Assembly: GCA_934717555.1 (NCBI GenBank)
Contig: CAKUYY010000067.1
Location: forward strand, 1-7,777
DNA from: an uncultured Clostridium sp.
Lineage (GTDB): Bacteria > Bacillota > Clostridia > Oscillospirales > Acutalibacteraceae
Length of the DNA: 7,777 bases
Direction: 5' to 3'
Shown: positions 1 through 6,765 of the stretch, in pieces
Layout: each line of letters begins with the position of its first letter
How positions within the stretch are numbered: position 1 is the first letter of the stretch
Program-made: the position numbers and the translations under genes
Notes under the pieces: generated by a model
Seen by the model: only the letters and a program-made list of their open reading frames with translations
The model's database searches: none
Told to the model about the DNA's origin: nothing

Positions 1-1
1 T

Positions 2-73
2 AGTGGTGTGTACCATACGGTTTCCAGCGGGAAGACCTTATTTGTTCAGGCGCCTACCGGTGTGGGAAAAACC
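2..73 (+). other. Helicase-like segment fused in frame to ClpX at Walker A (possible chimeric junction)
   Basis: The in-frame residues before the Walker A motif read SGVYHTVSSGKTLFVQ followed by APTGVGKT. In ClpX this position normally reads like KSNILLIGPTGSGKT, with a hydrophobic strand and an invariant-looking Gly before PTG. The pattern 'VYHT(I/V)..GK.LFVQAPTG(V/I)GKT' is instead what I know from Rad3/DinG-type (COG1199) DNA helicases of Clostridia. ClpX-like sequence (LAQTLARIL) resumes immediately after the lysine and threonine of the P-loop. The simplest reading is a junction inside the shared P-loop codons, between about 53 and 76. I infer this from family patterns and have no alignment, so a divergent ClpX remains possible. 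Confidence 0.5.
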
Positions 74-1012
74 ATGCTGGCGCAGACCTTGGCTAGAATT
101 TTGGATGTGCCTTTTGCCATTGCGGATGCCACTACATTGACAGAAGCGGGCTATGTGGGCGAAGATGTGGAGAATATCCTGCTTCGCCTCATCCAGGCCG
201 CGGATTTCGATGTGGAAAGGGCGGAACGCGGTATTATCTATGTAGATGAGATCGATAAAATAGCCCGGAAATCCGAGAACCCATCCATTACTCGTGATGT
301 CAGCGGGGAAGGTGTCCAGCAGGCTTTGTTAAAGATTTTGGAAGGTACCGTTTCCAATGTACCTCCTCAGGGCGGAAGAAAACATCCGCAGCAGGAATTT
401 ATTCAGATTGATACATCCAATATCCTGTTTATCTGCGGGGGAGCTTTTGATGGCTTGGAAAAAGTAATTGAAAAACGCACGGGATCTTCAGCGCTAGGTT
501 TTGGGGCGGAAATCAAAGACAAAAAGGAACTCAATTCTACAGACTGGATGAAAGAAGTAGTTCCTCAGGACCTTGTAAAATATGGCTTGATTCCAGAATT
601 GGTAGGGCGCCTTCCTGTGATCACCTCCTTAAATGGGTTAGATGAGAAAGCGTTAATCCGTATTCTTATGGAACCAAAGAATTCCATTGTCAAGCAGTAT
701 AAAAAGCTCTTTGCTTTGGATAAGGTGGAGCTGGAGTTTCGGCAAGATGCTTTAGAGGCAGTCGCACAAAAAGCGATTGAGCGCCAAACAGGTGCCAGAG
801 GTCTGCGTGCTATTATGGAAGAAACGCTTACCAAGCTGATGTTCACCGTCCCTAGTGATTATACGGTAGAAAAAGTAATCGTAACAGCGGAGACGGTAGC
901 AAATGGCAGTGCTCCGGAATTGGTTCATAATCCAGAGAGAAAACCAGTAAAGATTACTATCAGCAACAATACTAATAACAAGAAACGCGGACGGAAAAAT
1001 ACCGCGTCTTAA
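2..1012 (+). CDS. clpX: ATP-dependent Clp protease ATP-binding subunit ClpX (5' partial)
   Basis: AAA+ unfoldase that recognises tagged proteins and threads them into the ClpP peptidase. The reading frame is open to the left window edge (336 residues visible). Seen in order: Walker A APTGVGKT (50-73), pore loop GYVG (149-160), Walker B VDEID with Asp at 245 and Glu at 248, the RKH substrate loop (377-385), an LGF version of the IGF loop that docks on ClpP (494-502), the GLIPELVGRLP segment, and the sensor-2 GARGLR near 791-808. From Walker A to the stop the length and sequence fit canonical ClpX, so ClpP binding is probably retained. The N-terminal zinc-binding domain is not in the window. 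The C-terminal tail is Lys/Arg/Asn-rich. The oddity is the sequence before Walker A, which is not ClpX-like (see the separate entry at 2-73). Lon follows after 146 nt. Identity of the part after Walker A is very secure; integrity of the 5' end is doubtful. Confidence 0.93.
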   Translation, partial: SGVYHTVSSGKTLFVQAPTGVGKTMLAQTLARILDVPFAIADATTLTEAGYVGEDVENILLRLIQAADFDVERAERGIIYVDEIDKIARKSENPSITRDVSGEGVQQALLKILEGTVSNVPPQGGRKHPQQEFIQIDTSNILFICGGAFDGLEKVIEKRTGSSALGFGAEIKDKKELNSTDWMKEVVPQDLVKYGLIPELVGRLPVITSLNGLDEKALIRILMEPKNSIVKQYKKLFALDKVELEFRQDALEAVAQKAIERQTGARGLRAIMEETLTKLMFTVPSDYTVEKVIVTAETVANGSAPELVHNPERKPVKITISNNTNNKKRGRKNTAS

Positions 1013-1055
1013 CACAAATTTGCACAGGGCTGTAGCAGTCATCGAAAGGACAAAG

Positions 1056-1090
1056 AAGTCTTTTTTACAGGAATTGTAAAGAAGATTTTT
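1056..1090 (+). terminator. AT-rich hairpin with T-run between clpX and lon (weak terminator or operator)
   Basis: TTTACA (1064-1069) and TGTAAA (1075-1080) form a perfect inverted repeat around the 5-nt loop GGAAT. Pairing extends outward through 1059-1063 with 1081-1085, including one G-T wobble, giving an 11-bp stem, and a run of five T follows at 1086-1090. This is the geometry of an intrinsic terminator, but the stem has only two G-C pairs, so termination would be weak. It could act as a partial terminator lowering lon relative to clpX, or the dyad could be a protein-binding site. No CIRCE or CtsR box is visible here. Confidence 0.35.
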
Positions 1091-1158
1091 GCGCCGCCGA
1101 ACGATTTGCTGCAGTCCTTTTACTAATACATCGATAGGCTAAAAGGAGGCCGGAGCTT

Positions 1159-3588
1159 ATGAGTAGTGAACAGAATTTCGACCATGCCCCAGCCGTGCTT
1201 CCGGTGCTGGCCCTGCGAGGGTTGGTTCTGTTTCCGGAAATGGTACTGCATTTTGATGTGGGAAGGAAAAAGTCTATTTTAGCATTGAATGCGGCCATGA
1301 ATGGGAATCAGACGATTTTTTTGGTTCCTCAGTTGGATTTAGGGGAAGATGACCCCGCTGTGGATCATTTGTCTCAGGTGGGCGTTGTGGCAACCGTGCG
1401 TCAGGTTGTCCGCCAGACGGGGGATGGTATTCGGATCCTTGTGCAAGGAAAATACCGTGCTAAAATAGATACAGTTTTACAAAACGATCCCTTTCCCATT
1501 GCTGAGATATCGGAATTGCCCAATAAAGAGGCACCGATTACCCTGCATACCAAAGCGTTAATCCGGTCTGTGCGGGAAAAATTTGAACAATATTTGGAAT
1601 TTGCCCCCCGTATGGCCCCTGACGTGGTTATTGGCGTACAGTCCACCAATGATCCGGGAAAGTTGGCAGATTATATTGCTGCCAATGTTTTACAGGATTA
1701 TGATGGGAAACAAGAAATCCTGTGTGATTTACATCCTGTACGGCGTCTGGGAAAGCTTTTAAGGATCTTAAACAGCGAGATCCAAATTCTCACATTGGAA
1801 GCGGAAATCAGCAATAAAGTCAAAGACCAGATTGATGAAAACCAGAGGGAGTATTATCTCAGGGAACAGATGAAGGCAATTTCTGAAGAATTGGGAGAAA
1901 GCGATAATCCCCAGGATGAAGCCCAGGAATTTAAGCAGAAGATTCTGGAATTGCAATTGATCCCTGAGGTAGAGGAGAAACTTCTGAAAGAATGTGACCG
2001 CCTCTTTAAAATGCCCGTGGGGTCCCATGAAGCCAATGTGGTGCGCAATTACTTGGATACCTGCCTAGAACTGCCATGGAATCGTATGTCTAACATCCAT
2101 ATTGATTTGAAAAAAGCCCAAAGAACGCTGGATAAAGATCATTATGGGCTTTCTAAGGTGAAAGATAGGATCATTGAACTGTTGGCGGCCCGCAAATTAT
2201 CTCCTGAGATGAAAGGACAGATTCTTTGTCTGGTAGGCCCTCCCGGCGTAGGAAAAACCTCTATTGCCCGTTCTATCGCCAAGGCAATCGGCTGTCAGTA
2301 TGTACGGGTCGCATTGGGCGGCGTAAGGGATGAATCGGATATTCGAGGGCATAGAAAAACCTATATAGGGGCGATGCCGGGACGTATTATTTCCGCAATC
2401 AAACAGGCAAATGTGCGTAATCCCTTGATTTTGCTGGATGAAATTGACAAGCTGGGCAATGACTTCCGAGGAGATCCTACCTCAGCCCTGCTGGAAGTGC
2501 TGGACGCTGAGCAGAATAACACATTCCACGATCATTATATCGATCTTCCTTTTGATTTGAGCGAGGTTTTCTTTGTAACAACAGCGAATGATTATAGTGC
2601 GATTCCGGCTCCTTTGCTGGACCGGATGGATGTCATTACCCTATCCAGCTACACCCACGAGGAAAAATTCCATATTGCCAAAAAGCATTTGATTCCTAAG
2701 CAAATGGCAAAGCATGGATTAACAGGGCAGATGGTCCGGTTTACCGAAGGGGCGATCCATACATTGATAGATGGATACACCAGGGAGGCGGGCGTACGTA
2801 ACTTAGAACGTACCATTGCTTCTGTCTTGCGCAAATGTGCTAGGAAAATTGTATCAGGAGAGACAAAACGCCTGACCATCGACGAAAAGAAGCTGGAGCC
2901 GCTGTTAGGGCCCAAGAAGTATCGTAAGGAAGAAATCGGGAAAAAGGATGAAGTAGGCGTAGTAAATGGACTGGCCTGGACCTCTGTGGGAGGGGAGACA
3001 ATGCCCATTGAAGTGGCTGTGATGGAGGGCAATGGCAAGATTGAATTGACCGGTTCCCTGGGGGATGTCATGAAGGAATCGGCAAAAGCTGCCATCACCT
3101 GTGTCCGTACCCGTACGGAAACTTACCATATCCGCCCGGATTTCTATAAGACCTGTGATATTCATATTCATGTGCCGGAAGGAGCGGTCCCCAAGGATGG
3201 TCCTTCCGCAGGTATCGCAATGGCAACAGCTGTGGTATCGGCGCTTAGTGGTATTCCAGTCCGGCATGAAGTCGCTATGACTGGAGAGATCACGTTGCGG
3301 GGTAAAGTGCTTCCCATTGGGGGATTGAAAGAGAAGTCTATGGCGGCTTACCGCAATGGCGTAAAAACGATCATTATTTCTCAGGAAAATCAGCCCGATT
3401 TAGCGGAACTTGATCCGGTGGTAACCGATTCCATTCGCTTTATTTCGGCAGAAACCATTGATACCGTGTTAGAACATGCTTTGGTTCCTGTGGTACATAA
3501 ATCTCAGAATCCACAAGAACGCACCAATGTACAGCACGCAGAGATTCCAGAGACACCCGTACAAGGGTCTGCCTATCTGTCCCAGTAA
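1159..3588 (+). CDS. lon: ATP-dependent endopeptidase Lon (LonA type)
   Basis: Soluble cytoplasmic AAA+ serine protease that degrades misfolded and specific regulatory proteins. The product is 809 residues. Domains in order: LON substrate-binding domain (about 12-210, opening LPVLALRGLVLFPEM), a helical/coiled-coil linker (about 215-310), the AAA+ module with Walker A GPPGVGKT at 360-367, Walker B ILLDEID with Asp427-Glu428 and arginine-finger candidate Arg489 in LLDRMD, then the peptidase domain. The catalytic dyad is Ser683 in PKDGPSAG and Lys726 in GGLKEK, with the usual 43-residue spacing, so the enzyme looks active. The ATG is set by AAGGAGG at 1143-1149, 9 nt upstream. The last 33 residues after LEHALV form a polar, proline-containing tail longer than in Bacillus Lon. 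I found no convincing promoter in the clpX-lon gap, so it may be partly transcribed from upstream. The stop TAA at 3586 lies 32 nt before the likely engB start. Confidence 0.98.
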   Translation: MSSEQNFDHAPAVLPVLALRGLVLFPEMVLHFDVGRKKSILALNAAMNGNQTIFLVPQLDLGEDDPAVDHLSQVGVVATVRQVVRQTGDGIRILVQGKYRAKIDTVLQNDPFPIAEISELPNKEAPITLHTKALIRSVREKFEQYLEFAPRMAPDVVIGVQSTNDPGKLADYIAANVLQDYDGKQEILCDLHPVRRLGKLLRILNSEIQILTLEAEISNKVKDQIDENQREYYLREQMKAISEELGESDNPQDEAQEFKQKILELQLIPEVEEKLLKECDRLFKMPVGSHEANVVRNYLDTCLELPWNRMSNIHIDLKKAQRTLDKDHYGLSKVKDRIIELLAARKLSPEMKGQILCLVGPPGVGKTSIARSIAKAIGCQYVRVALGGVRDESDIRGHRKTYIGAMPGRIISAIKQANVRNPLILLDEIDKLGNDFRGDPTSALLEVLDAEQNNTFHDHYIDLPFDLSEVFFVTTANDYSAIPAPLLDRMDVITLSSYTHEEKFHIAKKHLIPKQMAKHGLTGQMVRFTEGAIHTLIDGYTREAGVRNLERTIASVLRKCARKIVSGETKRLTIDEKKLEPLLGPKKYRKEEIGKKDEVGVVNGLAWTSVGGETMPIEVAVMEGNGKIELTGSLGDVMKESAKAAITCVRTRTETYHIRPDFYKTCDIHIHVPEGAVPKDGPSAGIAMATAVVSALSGIPVRHEVAMTGEITLRGKVLPIGGLKEKSMAAYRNGVKTIIISQENQPDLAELDPVVTDSIRFISAETIDTVLEHALVPVVHKSQNPQERTNVQHAEIPETPVQGSAYLSQ

Positions 3589-3606
3589 TGGAAAGAAAGC
3601 ATAGCG

Positions 3607-3612
3607 AAGGAG
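3607..3612 (+). promoter_or_regulatory. Ribosome binding site that selects the engB start
   Basis: AAGGAG lies 8 nt before ATG 3621. The alternative in-frame ATG at 3588 overlaps the lon stop TAA by one base and would add 11 polar residues not typical of the family. The ribosome site therefore favours 3621. Confidence 0.75.
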
Positions 3613-3620
3613 AGATAAGG

Positions 3621-4229
3621 ATGAGATTTGATCAGGCCGCCTTTGAATCTGCTTTCGGCAGGGCGGAACAGCTGCCGGAATCCACTTTGCCGGAAATAGT
3701 TTTTTCAGGAAGATCCAATGTGGGAAAGTCCTCCTTGATTAACAAACTGGTAAATAGAAAGGCTCTGGCAAGGGTAAGCGCTACTCCCGGGAAAACTGGG
3801 ACCATCAATTTTTATCGGTTACAGGAAGCCAGGTTGGTGGACTTGCCTGGATACGGATACGCAAAAGTCTCCTTTTCTGAGAAAAAGAGATGGGCGCAGT
3901 TGGTAGAAGGCTATTTTGCTAAGTCCCGGGATATCCGACTGGTAATTCAACTGGTGGACATGAGACATCCTCCAACCCGCGACGATATGCAGATGGTTTC
4001 TTTCCTCTGTGAAAATGAGTTTCCCTTTCTAGTGGTGTTGACCAAAAGCGATAAACTGAATAAGACGCAGCGGGAAACCCGGAGAAAAGGGTTGCAGGAA
4101 GAATTCCAGGAATATGAAGGAATCACATTGGTGGAGTGTTCCTCAGTAAACGGTGAAGGAATGGAAGAGTTGAGGGACATCATTGTATCCTGTATAGAGG
4201 ATGATATAGAAGAGACGGAAAAGGAGTGA
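3621..4229 (+). CDS. engB: Ribosome biogenesis GTP-binding protein EngB/YsxC
   Basis: TRAFAC-class GTPase of the EngB family (YsxC in Bacillus, YihA in E. coli), needed for late 50S subunit assembly. The 202-residue product has the normal family length. Visible motifs: G1 GRSNVGKSS (30-38), the G2-region ATPGKT stretch shortly after, G3 DLPGYGYA (74-81), G4 TKSDK (141-145) and a G5 region CSSVNGEG (173-180). I chose ATG 3621 because AAGGAG precedes it at the right distance and because homologues start about 25-30 residues before G1; the upstream ATG 3588 would give 213 residues. It follows lon closely and is followed by lysA, whose ribosome site AAGGAG lies in its last codons. The lon-engB pair is a common arrangement in Bacillota. 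The C-terminus is acidic (DDIEETEKE). Confidence 0.96.
   Translation: MRFDQAAFESAFGRAEQLPESTLPEIVFSGRSNVGKSSLINKLVNRKALARVSATPGKTGTINFYRLQEARLVDLPGYGYAKVSFSEKKRWAQLVEGYFAKSRDIRLVIQLVDMRHPPTRDDMQMVSFLCENEFPFLVVLTKSDKLNKTQRETRRKGLQEEFQEYEGITLVECSSVNGEGMEELRDIIVSCIEDDIEETEKE
4221..4226 (+). promoter_or_regulatory. Ribosome binding site for lysA inside the engB end
   Basis: AAGGAG, 8 nt before ATG 4235, is formed by the last sense codons of engB, whose stop is TGA 4227-4229. It argues for ATG 4235 rather than the in-frame GTG 4226, which overlaps the engB stop and the ribosome site itself. Translational coupling of lysA to engB is likely. Confidence 0.7.
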
Positions 4230-4234
4230 CGGGC

Positions 4235-5533
4235 ATGTTTGTATCCGATTGCTTACAAATCAATGAAAAAGGACATCTGACAATTGGCGGATGCGATACA
4301 GTAGAATTGGCGGAAACCTATGGGACGCCGGTTTATGTGATGGATGAAACGACCATTCGGAATACTTGCCGGGCCTATAAAAAATCTTTTGATAACTATT
4401 ATGGCGGTAACGGGATGGCGCTGTTTGCCAGCAAGGCGCTGAATTGTTTGGAAATCTGCCGTATTGTCAAAGAAGAGGGTTTGGGGCTGGACGTGGTATC
4501 CGGCGGCGAATTGTATACCGCATTAAAAGCGGGCTTTCCTGCGGAGAAAATCCATTTTCATGGGAACAACAAGACTTCCGACGAGATCCGGATGGCATTG
4601 GAGGCCGGCGTCGGCCGGATTGTACTGGACAACCTGTACGAACTGGAGACAGTGAACCAAATGGCTGGAGACTTGGGCGTTTCTGCGGAAGTTTCCATGC
4701 GTATTAAGCCCGGAATTGACGCCCATACCCACAGTTTTATCCGGACAGGCCAAATTGATTCTAAATTTGGATTTGCATTGGAAACAGGAGAAGCTATGGA
4801 AGCAGTGAAAAAAGTGATTGCATGCCCGCATATCACGCTGAAAGAAGTTCACTGCCATATCGGTTCCCAGATTTTTGATATTGATCCTTTTGTCCATGCA
4901 GCGGAAGTTATGCTGGGCTTTATCCGGGATATCCGCGAGCAGACAGGGGTAACGATAGAATGCCTCAACTTGGGCGGAGGTTTTGGCATCCAGTATACCA
5001 AGGAAGATACCCCCAAAAGCTATGACAGTTATATGGAAAAAGTTTCCCAGATGGTAAAGGCAAAAGCGGAGGAATATCAGCTTCCCATTCCCTATATTTA
5101 TCTGGAACCGGGCCGTTCTATCGTGGGAGAAGCGGGTATCACCCTGTACCGTGTAGGGGGAATAAAGGAAATTCCCAATATTCGTACCTATGTTTCTATT
5201 GACGGAGGCATGACTGACAATCCCCGTTATGCCCTCTATAAGTCTGGATATACCTGCTTGATCGCCAATAAGGCGGCAGAGCAGCCCTCTTGTAAGGTGA
5301 CTATTGCGGGGAAATGCTGTGAAAGCGGCGATCTGATCCAAGAGGATACCATGATTGCACAACCGGAAGTGGGGGACATCCTGGCCGTGCTTTCCACAGG
5401 GGCCTACAACTATTCCATGGCCTCCAACTATAATCGGATTCCCAAACCTCCCATTGTGATGGTAAAGGAAGGAAAAGCCAGGGAAATCGTGCGCCGCCAG
5501 AGTTACGAGGATTTGATCCGCAACGACGTTTAA
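4235..5533 (+). CDS. lysA: Diaminopimelate decarboxylase LysA
   Basis: PLP-dependent fold type III decarboxylase that converts meso-2,6-diaminopimelate to L-lysine and CO2, the last step of lysine synthesis. The 432-residue product has the usual length. Seen: the PLP Schiff-base lysine Lys67 in FASKALN, GLGLDVVSGGEL just after it, HCHIGSQ (206-212), the phosphate-binding GGGFG (247-251), EPGRS (291-295), CESGD with Cys362 (362-366; this residue comes from the partner subunit in family structures) and GAYNYSM with Tyr391 lining the active site. Together these separate it from alanine racemase and arginine/ornithine decarboxylases. The start ATG 4235 is chosen from the ribosome site at 4221-4226. 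It shares a transcript with lon and engB without an obvious pathway link. No lysine riboswitch is possible in the 5-nt gap, so regulation, if any, lies upstream. A strong hairpin follows the stop. Confidence 0.97.
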   Translation: MFVSDCLQINEKGHLTIGGCDTVELAETYGTPVYVMDETTIRNTCRAYKKSFDNYYGGNGMALFASKALNCLEICRIVKEEGLGLDVVSGGELYTALKAGFPAEKIHFHGNNKTSDEIRMALEAGVGRIVLDNLYELETVNQMAGDLGVSAEVSMRIKPGIDAHTHSFIRTGQIDSKFGFALETGEAMEAVKKVIACPHITLKEVHCHIGSQIFDIDPFVHAAEVMLGFIRDIREQTGVTIECLNLGGGFGIQYTKEDTPKSYDSYMEKVSQMVKAKAEEYQLPIPYIYLEPGRSIVGEAGITLYRVGGIKEIPNIRTYVSIDGGMTDNPRYALYKSGYTCLIANKAAEQPSCKVTIAGKCCESGDLIQEDTMIAQPEVGDILAVLSTGAYNYSMASNYNRIPKPPIVMVKEGKAREIVRRQSYEDLIRNDV

Positions 5534-5562
5534 CCGGTTCCTTTTTGATGAGAGAAATTAGA

Positions 5563-5619
5563 AAAGAGAACCTTTTTGGAAAATTCTTTTTCCAGGAGGG
5601 TTCTCTTTACTTTTATACT
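5563..5619 (+). terminator. Intrinsic terminator after lysA
   Basis: AAAGAGAACC (5563-5572) pairs perfectly with GGTTCTCTTT (5599-5608). Pairing continues inward through a wobble-rich T5 segment (5573-5577 with 5594-5598) and GGAAAA/TTTTCC (5578-5583 with 5588-5593), leaving the 4-nt loop TTCT. The result is an uninterrupted 21-bp stem. The downstream T-tract is broken (ACTTTTATACTTTT) and A-rich sequence flanks the left arm, so it might also work on the minus strand. It closes the clpX-lon-engB-lysA group. Confidence 0.85.
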
Positions 5620-5634
5620 TTTGTGTGCTAAAAT
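5606..5634 (+). promoter_or_regulatory. Candidate sigma-A promoter for yerC group, extended -10
   Basis: A -35-like TTTACT (5606-5611, 4 of 6 matches to TTGACA), a 17-bp spacer, then TAAAAT (5629-5634, 5 of 6) preceded by TGC, which gives the extended -10 TGn motif. Transcription would begin near 5641, about 80 nt before yerC. The -35 element overlaps the last bases of the preceding terminator stem. This is the best promoter candidate in the lysA-yerC gap; no dyad that would mark a specific operator was found next to it. Confidence 0.5.
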
Positions 5635-5720
5635 TTTAGTATATTACCATTGGAAATTATATAGGAATTTAGGTGGAAAGATACACCACAAAAGAAGAAA
5701 AAGAAAGAGAGGGATTTCAC

Positions 5721-6026
5721 TTGAGTTCCAAAGTCAAAGAGGAAAGCGTAGATTTCCTGTTTCAAGCTATTTTGGCGTTGCAAGATATAGACGAATGTTA
5801 TCGTTTCTTTGAAGATTTGTGTACTGTCCAGGAGATCAAAGCGATGTCCCAACGCCTGGTAGTAGCCCATATGCTGAGTGAAAAAAGGGTATACAGCGAT
5901 ATTGTATCAGAGACGGGCGCCAGTACTGCTACGATCAGCAGGGTAAACCGTTCCTTACATTACGGCTGTGACGGATATGAGATGGTATTTCAACGCCTCG
6001 CTGAGGGTAAGGAAGGGAAGGACTGA
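5721..6026 (+). CDS. yerC: YerC/YecD family TrpR-related regulator
   Basis: Small DNA-binding protein of the TrpR-like superfamily, widespread in Bacillota and without a firmly known target. The product is 101 residues and almost entirely the family domain: SVDFLFQAILALQDIDECYRF-type opening, FFEDLCTVQEIKAMSQR in the centre and the helix-turn-helix ETGASTATISRVNRSL, followed by the conserved YG.DGYEM segment. The start chosen is TTG 5721, with purine-rich AGAGAGGGA just upstream (5706-5714), because the protein then matches the family length (B. subtilis YerC is 104). A GTG at 5673 in the same frame would add 16 Lys/Glu-rich residues and is the alternative. The family lacks evidence for tryptophan binding and I would not call it TrpR. 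Its TGA overlaps the presumed start of the methyltransferase (CTGA), so the two are likely coupled. Confidence 0.9.
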   Translation: MSSKVKEESVDFLFQAILALQDIDECYRFFEDLCTVQEIKAMSQRLVVAHMLSEKRVYSDIVSETGASTATISRVNRSLHYGCDGYEMVFQRLAEGKEGKD

Positions 6027-6763
6027 GGGGATACTCTTATTTTGCTGATTATTATGACCGTCTGACACAGAATGTAGGTCACGAACAATTGGCGGAATAT
6101 ATTTGCAGCTTGTTGCAGAGGTGGAAGCATAATCCTGGGTTGGTATTGGATCTGGCTTGCGGGACAGGTTCCCTAACCTTGGCTTTAGCCCAGACGGGAC
6201 TGGATATATATGGGGTGGATGCCTCCCCTGAAATGCTATCGGTGGCCCAACAGAAGGCAGCGGAAGAAAATCGGCAGGTACTGTTTTTATGTCAAAAAAT
6301 GCAGGACCTGGATTTATATGGCACGGTTGACACAGTCGTATGCACCTTGGACAGCATCAATCATATGGTCCGGGAAAAAGATGTGCAAACGGCTTTTCAG
6401 AAAGTATCTCTTTTTCTCAATCCAGGAGGATATTTTATTTTCGATGTCAATACGGTGTATAAACACCGGGAAATTTTAGGGGATCACACTTTTGTTTATG
6501 ATCTGGAAGATGTATTTTGTGTGTGGCAAAATACATTTGACCCGGATAGCAATAAGGTTCGGATTCATTTGGACTTTTTTGAGCGGGAAAATACTGTATA
6601 TCACCGGAGACAGGAAGAAATCCAGGAACGGGCTTATACACAGGAACAGATTGAAGAATATTTAAAACATGCGGGCCTTACCTTAATGGCTAGGTACAAT
6701 GGGTTTACATTTGATTCTCCAGAAGATACCGCGGAAAGAATTGTTTATGTAGCGAGGAAATAA
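6023..6763 (+). CDS. Class I SAM-dependent methyltransferase, probable CTG start
   Basis: Rossmann-fold methyltransferase of unknown substrate, 246 residues from CTG 6023. SAM-binding motif I is VLDLACGTG (41-49), followed by YGVDASPEML at the second strand, CTLDSINHM at motif IV and FIFDVNTVYKH after it. The N-terminus reads ..YSYFADYYDRLTQNV, a hallmark of this family. The frame is closed by TAA at 6008-6010, so the start must lie after 6010. No ATG or GTG precedes the YYDRL motif. CTG 6023 overlaps the yerC stop as CTGA and sits 9 nt after AAGGA (6009-6013), exactly where an ATGA overlap would be expected. The next usual start codon, TTG 6089, would remove 22 conserved residues. Either a rare CTG start is used or one base differs from a true ATG. 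It lies 2 nt before hslO, suggesting co-transcription. Substrate (small molecule, RNA or protein) cannot be told. Confidence 0.85.
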   Translation: MRGYSYFADYYDRLTQNVGHEQLAEYICSLLQRWKHNPGLVLDLACGTGSLTLALAQTGLDIYGVDASPEMLSVAQQKAAEENRQVLFLCQKMQDLDLYGTVDTVVCTLDSINHMVREKDVQTAFQKVSLFLNPGGYFIFDVNTVYKHREILGDHTFVYDLEDVFCVWQNTFDPDSNKVRIHLDFFERENTVYHRRQEEIQERAYTQEQIEEYLKHAGLTLMARYNGFTFDSPEDTAERIVYVARK

Positions 6764-6765
6764 AT

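Noticed and set aside
1106..1138. Promoter for lon (TTGCTG with TAATAC or GATAGG)
   Set aside because: Spacers would be 12 or 21 bp and the hexamers are poor, so there is no credible sigma-A promoter.
1816..1826. GTCAAAGA, partly like a CtsR heptad
   Set aside because: It is a single half-site inside lon coding sequence without the tandem partner, and a similar string occurs in yerC codons.
2649..3098. Antisense open frame within lon
   Set aside because: It lies opposite the conserved AAA+ and peptidase regions of lon, with a low-information, Ser/Pro-rich translation and no sign of its own expression signals.
3588..3620. Upstream ATG for engB overlapping the lon stop
   Set aside because: It has no ribosome site at the proper distance and adds 11 atypical residues. 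ATG 3621 has AAGGAG 8 nt upstream.
4523..5362. Long open frame antisense to lysA (279 codons)
   Set aside because: It lies entirely opposite a well-supported lysA, its translation shows no recognisable domain and is rich in His, Cys and Phe as expected for a shadow frame, and I see no ribosome site.
5534..5720. Riboswitch or T-box leader before yerC
   Set aside because: The gap is explained by the terminator and a promoter. No T-box sequence, specifier hairpin or lysine-element core was found, and the remaining 80-nt leader is AT- and A-rich without clear structure.
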